Shown: piece by piece, positions 35,032 through 45,407 of the stretch
Layout of the letters: each line of letters begins with the position of its first letter
How positions within the stretch are numbered: the stretch's first letter is position 1
Assembly (NCBI RefSeq): GCF_007644105.1
Contig: NZ_VFAC01000015.1
Location: 1-64,000 of the forward strand
Direction of reading: 5' to 3'
Origin: Elioraea rosea
GTDB taxonomy: Bacteria > Pseudomonadota > Alphaproteobacteria > Acetobacterales > Acetobacteraceae
Length of the DNA: 64,000 bases
Notes under the pieces: generated by a model
Databases searched by the model: none
Told to the model about the DNA's origin: nothing
The model's input: the letters and a program-made list of their open reading frames with translations, nothing else
Made by a program: the position numbers and the translations under genes

Positions 35032-36305
35032 CCGAACACCCGCCGGCCTGCCTTCCAGGTGCCGAGCACGCGGCCCTGCATCGGCCTTCCGTCGAAGGGC
35101 GTGTTGCGGGCGCCCACGAGCGCCTCCTCCCGCACCTGCCAGGCGCGGTCGGGGTCGAACAGGACGAGATCGGCCGGCGCACCCTTCGCCAGCGTTCCCG
35201 CCTTCGCGCCGAGAAGCGCCGCCGGGCGGCACGTGAGCAGCGCCAGCGCCTCGGAAAGCCCGAGCTTGCCGGTGTGCACGAGGCCGAGCGTGACGGCGAG
35301 AAGCGTCTCCAGCCCCGCGCCGCCGGCTTCGGCCTGGGCGAAGGGAAGGCGCTTGGCGTCGGTGTCCTGCGGCTGGTGGTCCGACGCGATGGCATCGATC
35401 GTGCCGTCGGCCAGCGCGGCCACCACGGCCTGGCGATCCTCCTCCGTGCGCAGCGGCGGCGAGAGCTTTGCGTAGGTGCGCCACTCGCCGATGGCGGTCT
35501 CGTTCAGGTCGAAATACGGAGGGGCGGTGTCGCAGGTCACGCGCAGGCCGCGTGCCTTCGCCTCGCGGATCAGCCCGATCGCCTCCGCCGTCGAGACATG
35601 CGCGACATGGAGGTGTCCGCCCGTCAGCGCGGCGAGGCGAAGGTCGCGCGCGACCATCAGCGCCTCCGCCGCGGCCGGGATGCTGGGAAGGCCGAGGCGT
35701 GTGGCGAGCTCGCCTTCCGTCACCGCGCCTCTGGAGGCAAGGGAGGGTTCTTCCGGGTGCTGCACCACCATCGCGCCGAAGGCGCGGGCGTAGGAGAGCG
35801 CGAGCCGCATCGTCCGCGCCTCGGCGATCGCGTGCCGCCCGTCGCCGAAAGCCACCGCGCCCGCCTCCTGCAGCAGCCCCATCTCGGCAAGCTCGCGCCC
35901 CGCGCAGCCCTTCGTCGCCGCCGCACAGGGAAGCACGGTGACGGAGCCGAACGAGGCCGCACGGCGGGCGACGAACTCGACCAGCGCCGGCTCGTCCAGA
36001 GGCGGGTCGGTATCGGGTAGCACCATCAGCGTGGTCACGCCGCCGGCAGCCGCCGAGGCGGCAAGGCCAGCGAGGCTCTCCTTGTGCTCTTCCCCAGGCT
36101 CGCGGAGCCCAACCCGCATGTCGACGAGGCCGGGCGCGAGCACCGCACCGCCGCAGTCCACGACCTCCGCGCCGTCGGGTGCGTCGTCGGCGATGCCCTC
36201 GATCGCTCCGTCGCGCACGATAAGCGTTCCCGTGCGGTCGAGCCCCGCGGCGGGGTCGATCAGCCGCGCGCCGGTGAAGGCCCGGAAGGTATTCAGGCGG
36301 CTCAC
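35028..36305 (-). CDS. pyrC: dihydroorotase homologue lacking metal ligands (pseudo-PyrC)
   Basis: A 425-residue amidohydrolase-fold protein in the type I dihydroorotase family. The entry motif that normally reads DxHxHxREPG is [10 protein letters not shown], so both metal-binding histidines are lost (R64, G66). The TPHH-like motif is APPYF, and TDHAPH is SDHQPQ. HPEEP and LHVAHVST remain. Catalysis is therefore unlikely. In class A systems a non-catalytic dihydroorotase encoded beside pyrB is a structural partner of aspartate carbamoyltransferase, and the 4-base overlap with pyrB fits that role. An active dihydroorotase should exist elsewhere in the genome. Confidence 0.88.
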   Translation of the reverse strand: MSRLNTFRAFTGARLIDPAAGLDRTGTLIVRDGAIEGIADDAPDGAEVVDCGGAVLAPGLVDMRVGLREPGEEHKESLAGLAASAAAGGVTTLMVLPDTDPPLDEPALVEFVARRAASFGSVTVLPCAAATKGCAGRELAEMGLLQEAGAVAFGDGRHAIAEARTMRLALSYARAFGAMVVQHPEEPSLASRGAVTEGELATRLGLPSIPAAAEALMVARDLRLAALTGGHLHVAHVSTAEAIGLIREAKARGLRVTCDTAPPYFDLNETAIGEWRTYAKLSPPLRTEEDRQAVVAALADGTIDAIASDHQPQDTDAKRLPFAQAEAGGAGLETLLAVTLGLVHTGKLGLSEALALLTCRPAALLGAKAGTLAKGAPADLVLFDPDRAWQVREEALVGARNTPFDGRPMQGRVLGTWKAGRRVFG

Positions 36306-37258
36306 GCGTTGCCCCGTGCGTCGCGGGTGAGAAGGTCGAGCACCGCCATGCGCACGGCGACCCCCATCTCGACCTGCTCCTGGATGACGCTGTGCTGCAG
36401 GTCGTCCGCCACGGCGCTGTCGATCTCGACGCCGCGGTTCATCGGCCCGGGGTGCATCACCAGCGCATCGGGGCGGGCGCAGGCGAGCTTCGCGGCATCG
36501 AGGCCATAGAAGCGGAAATACTCGCGCGCGGAGGGAACGAAGGCCCGGCTCATCCTCTCCTTCTGGAGCCTGAGCATCATGACGATGTCAGCGTCCTCGA
36601 GCCCGCGCTCCATGTCGGTGAACACCTCCACGCCCATGGCGGCGAGGCCCGACGGGATCAGCGTCGGCGGCGCGATCACGCGCACCCGGCTTCCCATGGT
36701 GGTGAGAAGAAGGATGTTCGACCGCGCGACGCGCGAGTGCAGCACGTCGCCGCAGATGGCCACGGTGAGGTTCTCGAGCGTGCCCTTGTGCCTGCGGATG
36801 GTCACGGCATCGAGCAGCGCCTGGGTCGGGTGCTCGTGTGTGCCGTCGCCTGCATTGATCACGGCGGCATCGAGCTTCTGCGCCAGAAGCGCCGCGGCGC
36901 CGGACTGATCGTGGCGGACGACTAGCATGTCGACATGCATGGCGTTCAGCGTCATCGCCGTGTCGATCAGCGTCTCGCCCTTCGACACGGATGAGCCGGA
37001 GGTGGACATATTGACGATGTCTGCGCCGAGGCGCTTGCCTGCGAGCTCGAAGCTCGTGCGGGTGCGGGTGGAGTTCTCGAAGAACAGGTTCACCAGCGTC
37101 CGCCCGCGGAGGACGTCGCGCGGCCCGCCCTTGCGGTTCAGCGAGATGTAGGTCTCGGCGAGGTCGAGCGCGGAGCGAATCTGGCCGGGGTCGAGCCCGC
37201 CGATCCCGAGCAGGTGCCGCCGCCGCCCCGCCATCTGCCCGAACCCAGAGTCGGCCAC
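36302..37258 (-). CDS. pyrB: aspartate carbamoyltransferase catalytic chain
   Basis: A 318-residue enzyme for the committed step of pyrimidine synthesis. The carbamoyl-phosphate motif [35 protein letters not shown] and [11 protein letters not shown] are all present. The start is set at the second of two consecutive GTG codons, six bases after GGGAGG; the ATG at 37234 is also possible. The longer frame overlaps the ABC binding-protein gene and is not ATCase-like. It is translationally coupled to pseudo-pyrC. Confidence 0.95.
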   Translation of the reverse strand: MADSGFGQMAGRRRHLLGIGGLDPGQIRSALDLAETYISLNRKGGPRDVLRGRTLVNLFFENSTRTRTSFELAGKRLGADIVNMSTSGSSVSKGETLIDTAMTLNAMHVDMLVVRHDQSGAAALLAQKLDAAVINAGDGTHEHPTQALLDAVTIRRHKGTLENLTVAICGDVLHSRVARSNILLLTTMGSRVRVIAPPTLIPSGLAAMGVEVFTDMERGLEDADIVMMLRLQKERMSRAFVPSAREYFRFYGLDAAKLACARPDALVMHPGPMNRGVEIDSAVADDLQHSVIQEQVEMGVAVRMAVLDLLTRDARGNA

Positions 37259-37329
37259 CACGATCCTCCCGCGTTCAAACGGGGCGGGAGGGAACGCGCG
37301 CAGCGCGGCGGCGTCAAGCGCGATCGCCG

Positions 37330-38838
37330 CTACCGCGCCACCTTCACGTCCTGCAGCCGGATCAGCCCGTCTGGGTGCGCGGCGAAGCCGGTCACGGCTG
37401 CCCGGGCGGCGAAGAGGCCCTTGTGGTGATAGAGAACCAGGTGCGGCCTGTCCGCCATCCAAATGCCTGCCGCCTCGCGGTAGAGGGCCCGGCGCTGCCC
37501 GGTGTCCGTGACGCCGCGCGCCCTGGCGAGAAGCTCGTCGAGCTTCGGGTTGCAGTACCTGCCCCAGTTCACGAAGCCCTCGCACTGGAGCCAGATCGAG
37601 ATGTTGCCGTCAGGATCCGGCCGGCCCGACCAGATGGCGATCGCCGCGTCATAGTCCCCCCGACGCGTTGCGGCGACGACCGCGGCACTCTCCCCGGCGC
37701 GGATGGAGATGTCGAACCCGGCCTCCGCGGCCATAGACTGGATCACCTCCGCCACCTGGCGGTCGACCGGGGTGTTGGGCACGGCCAGCTCGAAGGCGAC
37801 CTTCTGGTGCCCTGCCTCGCGCAGCAGGGCGCGCGCGCGGGCGACGTCGCGCGGCGGAACCGGGCGATCCGACACCCAGAAGGTGGTGTTCGGCGCCTCG
37901 AACTGGTTCGAGGGAATGAACTGGCCCTCGAGCGCAACCTGGTTGATCACCTGGCGGTCGATCGCCGCCTCGAGCGCGGCGCGCACCCGCGGGTCCGACC
38001 CCAGCGGGCCCTTGGCGCGATCGCCGGCCCCGACATTGATGCTCATCGTCTGGAAAGCCATGGCCGGCCCGGCGACCAGCCTCAGGGACCGGTCACGCTC
38101 AACCGCGGCGACGTCGTTCGGCGACAGCCGCTCGATGAGGTCGAGCTGGCCGGAACGGAGGTTGACGAGACGCACCGTGCCGTCCGGGATCGGGCGGTAC
38201 TCCACGCGGTCGATATGGATGCGCCCGGCGTCCCAGTATTCCGGGAAGCGCTCGAGCTCGACCACCTCCTGCGTGACTCGTCGGACGAAGCGGAACGGCC
38301 CCGAGCAGGAGGGGTTGGTGTGGATGCGCTCGGCCAGCGAGGCGATGGCGGCCGGCGACATCATCATGCCCGCACGGTCTGCCAGCACCGCGAGAAGCGG
38401 CGCGTCGGGCGCCTTGAGGGCGAGGCGCACGGTGAGCGGGTCGACCACCTCGACGGAGGCGACGGAGGCGAGCTCGGTCCTGCGGCGGCTCTCGCGCGCC
38501 TCGCGGTAGCGGTCGAGATTGGCCTTGACGGCGGCTGCGTCCATCGGCGTGCCGTCATGGAAGCGCACGCCCTGGCGGAGCTTCAGGGTGAGTGTCTTGC
38601 CGTCCTCTCCCCAGGCCCACTCGGTTGCGAGCTGCGGCACGAAGCGGAGATCGGCATCGAGCTCGATCAGCTTGTCGCAGAGGGCGGAGAACACGACGCG
38701 CTCATAGACGCTGCCCGACTGCGCGGGGTCGAGCATGTTCGGGTCGGCCGCGAGGCCGATGCGGAGGGTTGTCTGCGCAATGGCGCCTGGCACGAAGGAC
38801 AGGGCGAGGGCGGCGGCCAGCACGGTGCGCATCATCAT
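37330..38838 (-). CDS. ABC transporter substrate-binding protein, SBP_bac_5 family
   Basis: A 502-residue periplasmic binding protein with a signal peptide ([21 protein letters not shown]). The family hallmarks are [51 protein letters not shown] and [19 protein letters not shown]. It is expected to bind peptides, nickel chelates, glutathione or similar ligands. No permease or ATPase gene adjoins it (ruvX on one side, pyrB on the other), so it is an orphan component. Confidence 0.9.
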   Translation of the reverse strand: MMMRTVLAAALALSFVPGAIAQTTLRIGLAADPNMLDPAQSGSVYERVVFSALCDKLIELDADLRFVPQLATEWAWGEDGKTLTLKLRQGVRFHDGTPMDAAAVKANLDRYREARESRRRTELASVASVEVVDPLTVRLALKAPDAPLLAVLADRAGMMMSPAAIASLAERIHTNPSCSGPFRFVRRVTQEVVELERFPEYWDAGRIHIDRVEYRPIPDGTVRLVNLRSGQLDLIERLSPNDVAAVERDRSLRLVAGPAMAFQTMSINVGAGDRAKGPLGSDPRVRAALEAAIDRQVINQVALEGQFIPSNQFEAPNTTFWVSDRPVPPRDVARARALLREAGHQKVAFELAVPNTPVDRQVAEVIQSMAAEAGFDISIRAGESAAVVAATRRGDYDAAIAIWSGRPDPDGNISIWLQCEGFVNWGRYCNPKLDELLARARGVTDTGQRRALYREAAGIWMADRPHLVLYHHKGLFAARAAVTGFAAHPDGLIRLQDVKVAR

Positions 38839-38887
38839 CGTCTCCAGGGGTGTTGGACCGCCACGACACGCCGATGCGTGGGGGCTG

Positions 38888-39352
38888 TCAACGCCGCGTG
38901 GCGTCCAGGGCGGCCTGGAGCATGTAGGCGGCAGCGGCCTTGTCCACGACCTCGGCGCGCCGGCGGCGGGTGAGGTCCATCTCGCCGATCAGCATGCGGT
39001 TCACCGCCGCCGAGGAGAGCCGCTCATCCCAGAGCGCGACGGGCAGCCTCGTCGCTTGCGCGAGTGCCAGCGCCCAGTCCCGCGCGCCCTGGGCCGCGGG
39101 GCCGGCCGCACCGTCCATCGAGAGCGGGTGGCCGACGACAATGCCGCCCGCGCCCTCCTTCGCCGCGATGGCGGCGACCTCCGCGGCGTTCCTGCCGAGC
39201 TTGGCCCGTGCCAGCGCGCCATAGGGGCTCGCGATGGTCAACGACACGTCGGACAGCGCGACCCCGATCGTCCTTGAGCCAAGGTCGAGGCCGATCAGCC
39301 TCTGCCCGCGGGGGAGGGCAGCGCGGAGATCGGCCAGATTGGCAAGCGTCAT
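38888..39352 (-). CDS. ruvX: Holliday junction resolvase-like protein / pre-16S rRNA nuclease YqgF
   Basis: A 154-residue RNase-H-fold protein. The start IGLDLGSRTIGVALSD gives the first catalytic Asp (D23). GIVVGHPLSMDGAAGPAAQGARDWA and DERLSSAAVNRML give the remaining motifs; the family's final Asp is in VVDKAAAAYMLQ. It matures 16S rRNA 5' ends in E. coli. It is divergent from gatC across 70 bases containing a short direct repeat. Confidence 0.93.
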   Translation of the reverse strand: MTLANLADLRAALPRGQRLIGLDLGSRTIGVALSDVSLTIASPYGALARAKLGRNAAEVAAIAAKEGAGGIVVGHPLSMDGAAGPAAQGARDWALALAQATRLPVALWDERLSSAAVNRMLIGEMDLTRRRRAEVVDKAAAAYMLQAALDATRR

Positions 39353-39380
39353 GGCCGGATGCTACCACCGCCCGCTCGAT

Positions 39381-39410
39381 CCCAAAGCTTCCAGGCCCCA
39401 AGGTTCCAGG
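39381..39410. repeat. imperfect 15-bp direct repeat upstream of gatC
   Basis: CCCAAAGCTTCCAGG at 39381-39395 is followed by CCCAAGGTTCCAGG at 39397-39410 in the ruvX/gatC gap. It resembles the iterated repeat upstream of yajC when that is read on the other strand (TTCCTAGG...TCCTAGG). Confidence 0.45.
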
Positions 39411-39422
39411 AGTTCCCGGCGC

Positions 39423-39719
39423 ATGTCGCTCGACGCCGATACGATCCGCCGCATCGCCATGCTCGCCCGCATCCGCGTCGGCGAGGACGAGGTCGCCAAG
39501 CTGCAGGGCGAGCTCAACGGAATTCTCGCCTGGATCGAGCAACTGAATGAGGTGGACACGGACGGCGTGACGCCGCTCTCCGGCGCCTCGCGCCTCGCAC
39601 TCCGGATGCGCGAGGACGCGGTGACGGATGGCGACATCCGCGACAAGGTGCTCGCCAACGCGCCTGAGCGCATCGGGCCGGACGGCGCGTTCTTCGCCGT
39701 GCCGAAGGTGGTCGAGTGA
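39423..39719 (+). CDS. gatC: Asp-tRNA(Asn)/Glu-tRNA(Gln) amidotransferase subunit C
   Basis: A 98-residue GatC, the small belt subunit that holds GatA to GatB. The family start [21 protein letters not shown], the middle [18 protein letters not shown] and the end [14 protein letters not shown] are all present. The start ATG was chosen by homology; upstream codons are not GatC-like. The stop overlaps the gatA start (TGATG). Confidence 0.95.
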   Translation: MSLDADTIRRIAMLARIRVGEDEVAKLQGELNGILAWIEQLNEVDTDGVTPLSGASRLALRMREDAVTDGDIRDKVLANAPERIGPDGAFFAVPKVVE

Positions 39720-41197
39720 TGGCCGCGCTAACCGACCTGAAGCTTGCCGAAGCGACCGAGCTTCTCGCGGCGAAGAAGATCTCGGCGACCGAGCTCGCCA
39801 AGGCGCATGTCGACGCGATCGAGAAGCTCAGCTCGCTCAACGCCTTCATCGTCGCCACGCCCGAGCGGGCGATGGCGGATGCGAAGCGCGCCGACGAGCG
39901 CATCGCCAAGGGCGAGGCCGGGCCGCTCGAAGGCATCCCGCTCGCGATCAAGGACCTCTTCTGCACCGACGGCATCCAGACAACCGCCGGCAGCCGCATC
40001 CTCGGGGGGTTCACCCCGCCCTACGAGAGCACCGTCTCTGCCAATCTCTGGCGCGACGGGGCGGTGTGCCTCGGCAAGACCAACCTCGACGAGTTCGCCA
40101 TGGGCTCGTCCAACACCACCTCTGCCTACGGCAACGTGGTGAACCCGTGGAAGCGGCGCGGCGACAACCGCGACCTCGTTCCGGGCGGTTCCTCGGGCGG
40201 CTCGGCCGCTGCGGTGGCCGCGCGGCTCTGCCTTGGTGCGACCGCGACCGACACGGGCGGCTCGATCCGCCAGCCCGCGGCGTTCACTGGCACGGTCGGC
40301 ATCAAGCCGACCTACGGGCGCTGCTCGCGTTGGGGGATCGTCGCCTTCGCATCGTCGCTCGACCAGGCCGGGCCGATGGCGCGCAGCGTGAAGGACTGCG
40401 CGATCCTGCTCCGCTCGATGGCCGGGTTCGACCCGAAGGACAGCACGTCTGCCGACGTCGCCGTGCCCGACTTCGCCGCCGCGCTCGGCCAGGGCGTGAA
40501 AGGACTTCGCATCGGCGTGCCGAAGGAATACCGGCTCGACGGGCTCGCGCCCGAGATCGGCGCGCTGTGGGAGCAGGGCATCGCCTGGCTGAAGGCGGCG
40601 GGCTGCACCATCCACGAGATCAGCCTGCCGCACACCAAGTACGCGCTGCCGACCTACTACATCGTCGCGCCGGCCGAGGCGTCGTCGAACCTCGCGCGGT
40701 ATGACGGGGTGCGGTTCGGCCTGCGCGTTCCGGGCGACAGCCTCGATGCGCAGTACGAGGCGACGCGCGGCGAGGGGTTCGGCGAGGAAGTGCGCCGGCG
40801 CATCATGATCGGCACCTACGTTCTCTCGGCCGGGTACTACGATGCCTATTACCTGAAGGCGCAGAAGGTGCGGGCGCTGATCGCGCGCGACTTCGACGAG
40901 GCGTGGAAGAGCGTCGATGCGATCCTGACGCCCGCGACGCCGTCCTCCGCCTTCGCCATCGGCGAGAAGCAGGACGACCCGGTGACGATGTACCTCAACG
41001 ATGTGTTCACGGTGACAGCGAACCTCGCCGGGCTTCCCGGCATCTCGGTGCCTGCGGGGCTCGATGCGCAGGGCCTGCCACTCGGGCTCCAGGTGGTGGG
41101 CCGCGCGTTCGACGAGGAGACGGTGTTCCGCGTCGCCGAGGCGATCGAGCAGGCGGCGGGGTTCAGCGCAGTGCCGCAGATCAGGGCGGGGGCGTGA
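39719..41197 (+). CDS. gatA: Asp-tRNA(Asn)/Glu-tRNA(Gln) amidotransferase subunit A
   Basis: A 492-residue glutaminase subunit of the amidase-signature family that supplies ammonia for converting Glu-tRNA(Gln) to Gln-tRNA(Gln). The catalytic triad is K78 (in PLAIKDL), cis-Ser S158 (in PGGSSGG) and nucleophile S182 (in [10 protein letters not shown]). The start ATG overlaps the gatC stop by one base. The next gene is not gatB but an unrelated small gene 7 bases downstream. Confidence 0.97.
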   Translation: MAALTDLKLAEATELLAAKKISATELAKAHVDAIEKLSSLNAFIVATPERAMADAKRADERIAKGEAGPLEGIPLAIKDLFCTDGIQTTAGSRILGGFTPPYESTVSANLWRDGAVCLGKTNLDEFAMGSSNTTSAYGNVVNPWKRRGDNRDLVPGGSSGGSAAAVAARLCLGATATDTGGSIRQPAAFTGTVGIKPTYGRCSRWGIVAFASSLDQAGPMARSVKDCAILLRSMAGFDPKDSTSADVAVPDFAAALGQGVKGLRIGVPKEYRLDGLAPEIGALWEQGIAWLKAAGCTIHEISLPHTKYALPTYYIVAPAEASSNLARYDGVRFGLRVPGDSLDAQYEATRGEGFGEEVRRRIMIGTYVLSAGYYDAYYLKAQKVRALIARDFDEAWKSVDAILTPATPSSAFAIGEKQDDPVTMYLNDVFTVTANLAGLPGISVPAGLDAQGLPLGLQVVGRAFDEETVFRVAEAIEQAAGFSAVPQIRAGA

Positions 41198-41204
41198 GTG
41201 TGAG

Positions 41205-41696
41205 ATGTCCGACCTAGCTGCAAAGACCGACACAGAATGGGATTCGCTGATCGAGAACCATCGTGCGAAGGGGGCCACAGGGGCACCTCTTTACCTCGCC
41301 GCGCTTGAGGAGCGCGAACGCCGGAAAGGCCAAGGTTTCGATTTCGAGAAGACGAAATCGGTGCTCATCGCAGCCGCAACAAACGGTAAGGTGATCACCT
41401 ACAAGGATTTGGCGGACGCCAGCGGGCTCGACTGGTCAAAGGTACACTGGAGCGTCACACCGCACCTCGAGCGAATGCTGGAGTTCTGCCATCGCAACGG
41501 ATGGCCGCTCCTTTCTGCGATCGTGGTGTCGAAGGAGCAAGCGGCCGGTGATGGCAGGCTCCGCGACGATAATCTTAAGGGCTTCATCTCTGGCTGCGAA
41601 CGGATTGGGATCGCTGTCGATGCCAATCACATGGCGTTTGCTGACATGCAACAAGACCGGGTCTTCGCTTGGGCGAAGGAGCAGATATCGTCATGA
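41205..41696 (+). CDS. uncharacterised gene inserted between gatA and gatB
   Basis: A 163-residue protein, visibly less GC-rich than gatA and gatB and with different codon choice, so probably acquired. Residues about 1-50 are helical and charged. Residues about 50-115 ([39 protein letters not shown]) loosely resemble the winged-helix part of O6-alkylguanine transferase/ATL proteins, but the PCHR active site is absent. The match is weak. The gene starts 7 bases after gatA, and its TGA overlaps the gatB ATG, so it has become translationally coupled to gatB. No other member of a mobile element is next to it. Confidence 0.75.
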   Translation: MSDLAAKTDTEWDSLIENHRAKGATGAPLYLAALEERERRKGQGFDFEKTKSVLIAAATNGKVITYKDLADASGLDWSKVHWSVTPHLERMLEFCHRNGWPLLSAIVVSKEQAAGDGRLRDDNLKGFISGCERIGIAVDANHMAFADMQQDRVFAWAKEQISS

Positions 41697-43144
41697 CCTA
41701 CACACTCGAAGGCACCACCGGGACGTGGGAAGTCGTCGTCGGGCTCGAGGTGCATGCGCAGGTGATCTCGAAGGCGAAACTGTTCTCCGGTGCCGCCACC
41801 GCTTTCGGGGCTGAGCCGAACACGCAGGTCTCCTTCGTCGACGCGGCCTTCCCCGGCATGCTTCCGGTGATCAACCGCGAATGCGTCGCCCAGGCCGTGC
41901 GCACGGGGCTCGGCCTCAACGCGCAGATCAACCTCGAAAGCCGGTTCGACAGGAAGAACTACTTCTACGCCGATCTTCCCGCTGGCTATCAGATCAGCCA
42001 GTACCAGCACCCGATCGTCGGCACCGGCGTCATCACGATCGATCTGCCCGACGGTACGTCGAAGGAGATCGGCATCACGCGCCTGCATCTCGAGCAGGAC
42101 GCCGGCAAGTCGCTGCACGACCAGCACCCGACGAAGAGCTACATCGACCTCAACCGCGCCGGGGTCGCGCTGATGGAGATCGTGTCGGAGCCCGACATAC
42201 GCTCTCCCGAAGAAGCAGGCGCTTACCTCACGAAGCTGCGGCAGATTCTCCGCTACCTCGGCACCTGCGACGGCAACATGGAGGAAGGCTCCATGCGGGC
42301 GGACGTGAACGTCTCCGTCCGCAAGCCCGGAGAGGCGTACCGCACGCGCTGCGAGGTGAAGAACGTCAACTCCATCCGCTTCGTCATGCAGGCGGTGGAG
42401 GCCGAGGCGCGGCGCCAGATCGCCGTGTGGGAGGAGGGCGGCGAGGTCGCGCAGGAAACCCGCCTGTTCGACAGCGCGCGCGGCACCACCCGCTCGATGC
42501 GCTCGAAGGAGCACGCGCACGACTACCGCTACTTCCCCGACCCCGACCTTCTCCCGCTGGTTCTCGACCCGGCCTGGGTGGAAGGCCTGAAGGCGCATCT
42601 GCCCGAGCTGCCCGACGCCAAGGCGGCGCGGTTCATGAAGGATTACGGCCTTCCGGCCTATGACGCGCGCGTGCTCGTCGCCGAGCAGGCGACCGCCGAT
42701 TTCTACGAGGCCGTGGCGAAGGGTCGGGACGGCAAGCAGGCCGCGAACTGGGTGATGGGCGATTTCTTCGCTGCCCTCAACCGCACCGGCCGCAGCATCG
42801 AGGAAAGTCCTGTTTCCGCGGCCTCGCTCGGCAAGCTTCTCGACCTGATCAACGACGCGACGATCAACGGCCGGATCGCCAAGGAGGTGTTCGAGGCGAT
42901 GGTCGAGACCGGCGACGACCCTGTCGCGATCGTCGACGCCAAGGGCCTCCGGCAGGTGACCGACACAGGCGCGATCGACGCCGCGGTGGCGGAGGTGCTG
43001 GCGAAGAACGCCGACAAGGTCGCCGAGTACAGGGGCGGCAAGGACAAGCTGTTCGGCTTCTTCGTCGGCCAGGTCATGAAGGCGATGGCAGGGAAGGGCA
43101 ATCCCGCCCTGGTCAACGAGGTGCTGAAGAAGCAGCTCGGATGA
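41693..43144 (+). CDS. gatB: Asp-tRNA(Asn)/Glu-tRNA(Gln) amidotransferase subunit B
   Basis: A 483-residue kinase/transamidase subunit. The entry [13 protein letters not shown], the family signature [20 protein letters not shown], and SMRADVNVS and EVKNVNS are present. The C-terminal YqeY-like helical domain ends in [17 protein letters not shown]. The start ATG overlaps the stop of the inserted gene by 4 bases. Presence of GatCAB implies indirect Gln-tRNA and/or Asn-tRNA synthesis. Confidence 0.97.
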   Translation: MTYTLEGTTGTWEVVVGLEVHAQVISKAKLFSGAATAFGAEPNTQVSFVDAAFPGMLPVINRECVAQAVRTGLGLNAQINLESRFDRKNYFYADLPAGYQISQYQHPIVGTGVITIDLPDGTSKEIGITRLHLEQDAGKSLHDQHPTKSYIDLNRAGVALMEIVSEPDIRSPEEAGAYLTKLRQILRYLGTCDGNMEEGSMRADVNVSVRKPGEAYRTRCEVKNVNSIRFVMQAVEAEARRQIAVWEEGGEVAQETRLFDSARGTTRSMRSKEHAHDYRYFPDPDLLPLVLDPAWVEGLKAHLPELPDAKAARFMKDYGLPAYDARVLVAEQATADFYEAVAKGRDGKQAANWVMGDFFAALNRTGRSIEESPVSAASLGKLLDLINDATINGRIAKEVFEAMVETGDDPVAIVDAKGLRQVTDTGAIDAAVAEVLAKNADKVAEYRGGKDKLFGFFVGQVMKAMAGKGNPALVNEVLKKQLG

Positions 43145-43235
43145 CGGGTCCAAGTATTCGGCCAGCAGAAGCGCGAATGCTCACGATGGCGTGATAGGGG
43201 TCGTCTTTCCCGGCTTGTTCCGGTAGACCCCTCGG

Positions 43236-43967
43236 ATGTCCGGAATTGACGAGATACCGCTGCGCGACATCGCTCGGCGCGGAGCCCTGTTTCTCGATTT
43301 CGACGGGACGCTTGTCGACATCGCGCCGACGCCGGACGGCATCACCGTTCCGGCGGAGCTGCCCAGCTTGCTCACGCGGCTCTCCGATCGCACGCGCGGG
43401 GCAACGGCGCTGATCTCCGGCCGCACCGTCGAGACGCTCGACCGCTTCCTCGCTCCGGCTCGGCTTCCCGCGGCCGGTGGCCACGGGGCGGAGCTTCGCC
43501 GGACGGCCGGCGGGCCGCTCGAGCACGCAGCCTCGCCCGAGGTGCCGGCGGCCTGGATCGCACTCGCTGAGGCGCTCGCCGCGTGCCATCCCGGCGCGCT
43601 CTTCGAACGCAAGCCGCATGGCTTCACCCTGCACGCCCGCAGCTGCCCGCCCGCGTTGCCTCGCTTCGCCGAGGCGCTCGCCGAGCTCGTCTCGGCCGAT
43701 CGGCGCTTCGCCCTTCTGCACGCGCACATGGCCGTCGAGATCCGCCCGGCGGGAACCGACAAGGGCAGGGCGCTCGTCTCGCTGATGCGGCAACCCCCGT
43801 TTGCCGGCCGCGTTCCGTTCTTCGTGGGAGACGACGTGACGGACGAGGACGCGATCGCGGCGGCGGAAAGCCTCGGCGGGCGCGGCTTTCGCGTGGCCGA
43901 TCATTTCGGCGACCCCGACGGCGTGCGCGCCTGGCTCGAGGCGATTGCAGCGGAGAATGGATCATGA
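43236..43967 (+). CDS. otsB: trehalose-6-phosphate phosphatase
   Basis: A 243-residue HAD-superfamily phosphatase. The nucleophile motif DFDGT is at 21-25 (LFLDFDGTLVDIAPTP), then LISGRTVETLDRFL, a conserved GGHGAELR loop and the metal-binding GDDVTDEDA near the C-terminus. It makes trehalose from trehalose-6-phosphate. Its stop overlaps the otsA start (ATGA), so phosphatase and synthase are made together. No EcfG-type promoter was seen in its upstream region. Confidence 0.94.
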   Translation: MSGIDEIPLRDIARRGALFLDFDGTLVDIAPTPDGITVPAELPSLLTRLSDRTRGATALISGRTVETLDRFLAPARLPAAGGHGAELRRTAGGPLEHAASPEVPAAWIALAEALAACHPGALFERKPHGFTLHARSCPPALPRFAEALAELVSADRRFALLHAHMAVEIRPAGTDKGRALVSLMRQPPFAGRVPFFVGDDVTDEDAIAAAESLGGRGFRVADHFGDPDGVRAWLEAIAAENGS

Positions 43968-45316
43968 GCCGGCTTGTCATCGTCTCCAACCGCGTCCCCG
44001 TGCCGAAGCCCAGAAGCGGGCCGCACGCGGGCGGACTTGCCGTCGCACTCGCCGAGGCGCTCGCCGGGCGCGAGGCGCTTTGGTTCGGCTGGTCGGGAGA
44101 AACAGCCGGCTCGCCGGGCGTGCCAAGCATCACCACCGTCGGTCAGACCACTTACGCCACGCTCGCGTTGAACGAGTCCGAGAAGCGCGGCTACTACGGT
44201 GGCTTCTCGAACGGCACGCTCTGGCCGCTCCTGCACTACCGCATGGGGCTCGCCGAGTTCCGCCGCGAGGATCACGAAATCTGGCGGGCCGTGAATAACC
44301 GCTTCGCCGCGGCGCTTGCCCCTCTTCTGCGTCCCGACGACGTGCTCTGGGTGCATGATTTCCACCTCTTCCCCTTTGCCGCGGCGCTTCGCTCGCTCGG
44401 CTGCCGGCAGAGGATCGGCTTCTTCCTGCACGTGCCGTTCCCGCCCGCCGCGCTGTTCGATGCGCTGCCGCAGGGAAGGCGGATCCTCGAGGATCTCGGG
44501 GCGTTCGACCTGCTTGGCATGCAGACCGAGGCGGATGCGAACAATCTCCGCGAGGCGCTTGCCGGCGTCGATGTAGCCACCCCGGTTCAGGCCTTTCCCG
44601 TCGGCATGGACTCTGCGGGCTTCGCACGGGATGCCGAGAAGGCCGCAGCGATGCCCGAAACGAAGAGGCTTGCCGAGAGCCTCGGCGGTCGGTCGCTGAT
44701 CCTCGGCATCGACCGGCTCGACTACTCCAAGGGCCTGCCGCATCGGTTCCGCGGCTACGCGGCGCTGCTCAAGCGCTTTCCCGAGCACCGCCGCAACGTC
44801 ACCTTCCTGCAGGTCGCGCCGGTCAGCCGAAACGAGGTGGCGCAGTACCGTGCATTGCGCCGCGAGCTCGACGAACTCGCCGGGCGGATCAACGGCGAGT
44901 ACGGCGAGATCGACTGGATCCCCATCCGCTGGATGACGCGCGCCCTGCCGCGCGCCACGCTGGCCGGCTTCCACCGGATCGCGCGGATCGGCCTCGTCAC
45001 GCCGCTTCGCGACGGGATGAACCTGGTCGCGAAGGAGTTCGTCGCGGCACAGAACCCGGCCGATCCGGGCGTCCTCGTCCTCTCCCGTTTCGCCGGTGCG
45101 GCGGCAGAGCTCCGCGGCGCGATCCTCGTCAACCCGAACGACCCGGACGAGATCGCAGAAGGGCTCGACGTCGCGCTGAGGATGGAGGAGGCGGAACGCC
45201 GCCGCCGCGCGGAGTCGGATCGCGCGGCGCTTGCCGCCAACAGCGCGGCGGACTGGGCGAAGCGCTTCCTCGTCGCGCTCGACGCAACCGGCACGTCGGT
45301 CGGCCGCGCCGCCTGA
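43964..45316 (+). CDS. otsA: trehalose-6-phosphate synthase
   Basis: A 450-residue GT20 glycosyltransferase joining UDP-glucose and glucose-6-phosphate. Signatures are LVIVSNRVPVP, AGGLAVAL, VWVHDFHLFPFA, FFLHVPFPP, GIDRLDYSKGLPHR and TPLRDGMNLVAKEFVAAQ. It lacks an OtsB fusion, consistent with the separate upstream otsB. Trehalose protects from osmotic and desiccation stress. Confidence 0.96.
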   Translation: MSRLVIVSNRVPVPKPRSGPHAGGLAVALAEALAGREALWFGWSGETAGSPGVPSITTVGQTTYATLALNESEKRGYYGGFSNGTLWPLLHYRMGLAEFRREDHEIWRAVNNRFAAALAPLLRPDDVLWVHDFHLFPFAAALRSLGCRQRIGFFLHVPFPPAALFDALPQGRRILEDLGAFDLLGMQTEADANNLREALAGVDVATPVQAFPVGMDSAGFARDAEKAAAMPETKRLAESLGGRSLILGIDRLDYSKGLPHRFRGYAALLKRFPEHRRNVTFLQVAPVSRNEVAQYRALRRELDELAGRINGEYGEIDWIPIRWMTRALPRATLAGFHRIARIGLVTPLRDGMNLVAKEFVAAQNPADPGVLVLSRFAGAAAELRGAILVNPNDPDEIAEGLDVALRMEEAERRRRAESDRAALAANSAADWAKRFLVALDATGTSVGRAA

Positions 45317-45407
45317 CGCGGCACCTTGCTCGGCGATTGTGAGGCGGGCTGTTCCCCCCGGCCGCGGCTTACTCTAGCGTCCGCCCCGCAACATCGCGGG
45401 GATACGC

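Noticed and set aside
43145-43235. EcfG promoter in front of otsBA
   Set aside because: Trehalose genes are often EcfG-controlled, but no GGAAC-N16/17-CGTT pair is present here.
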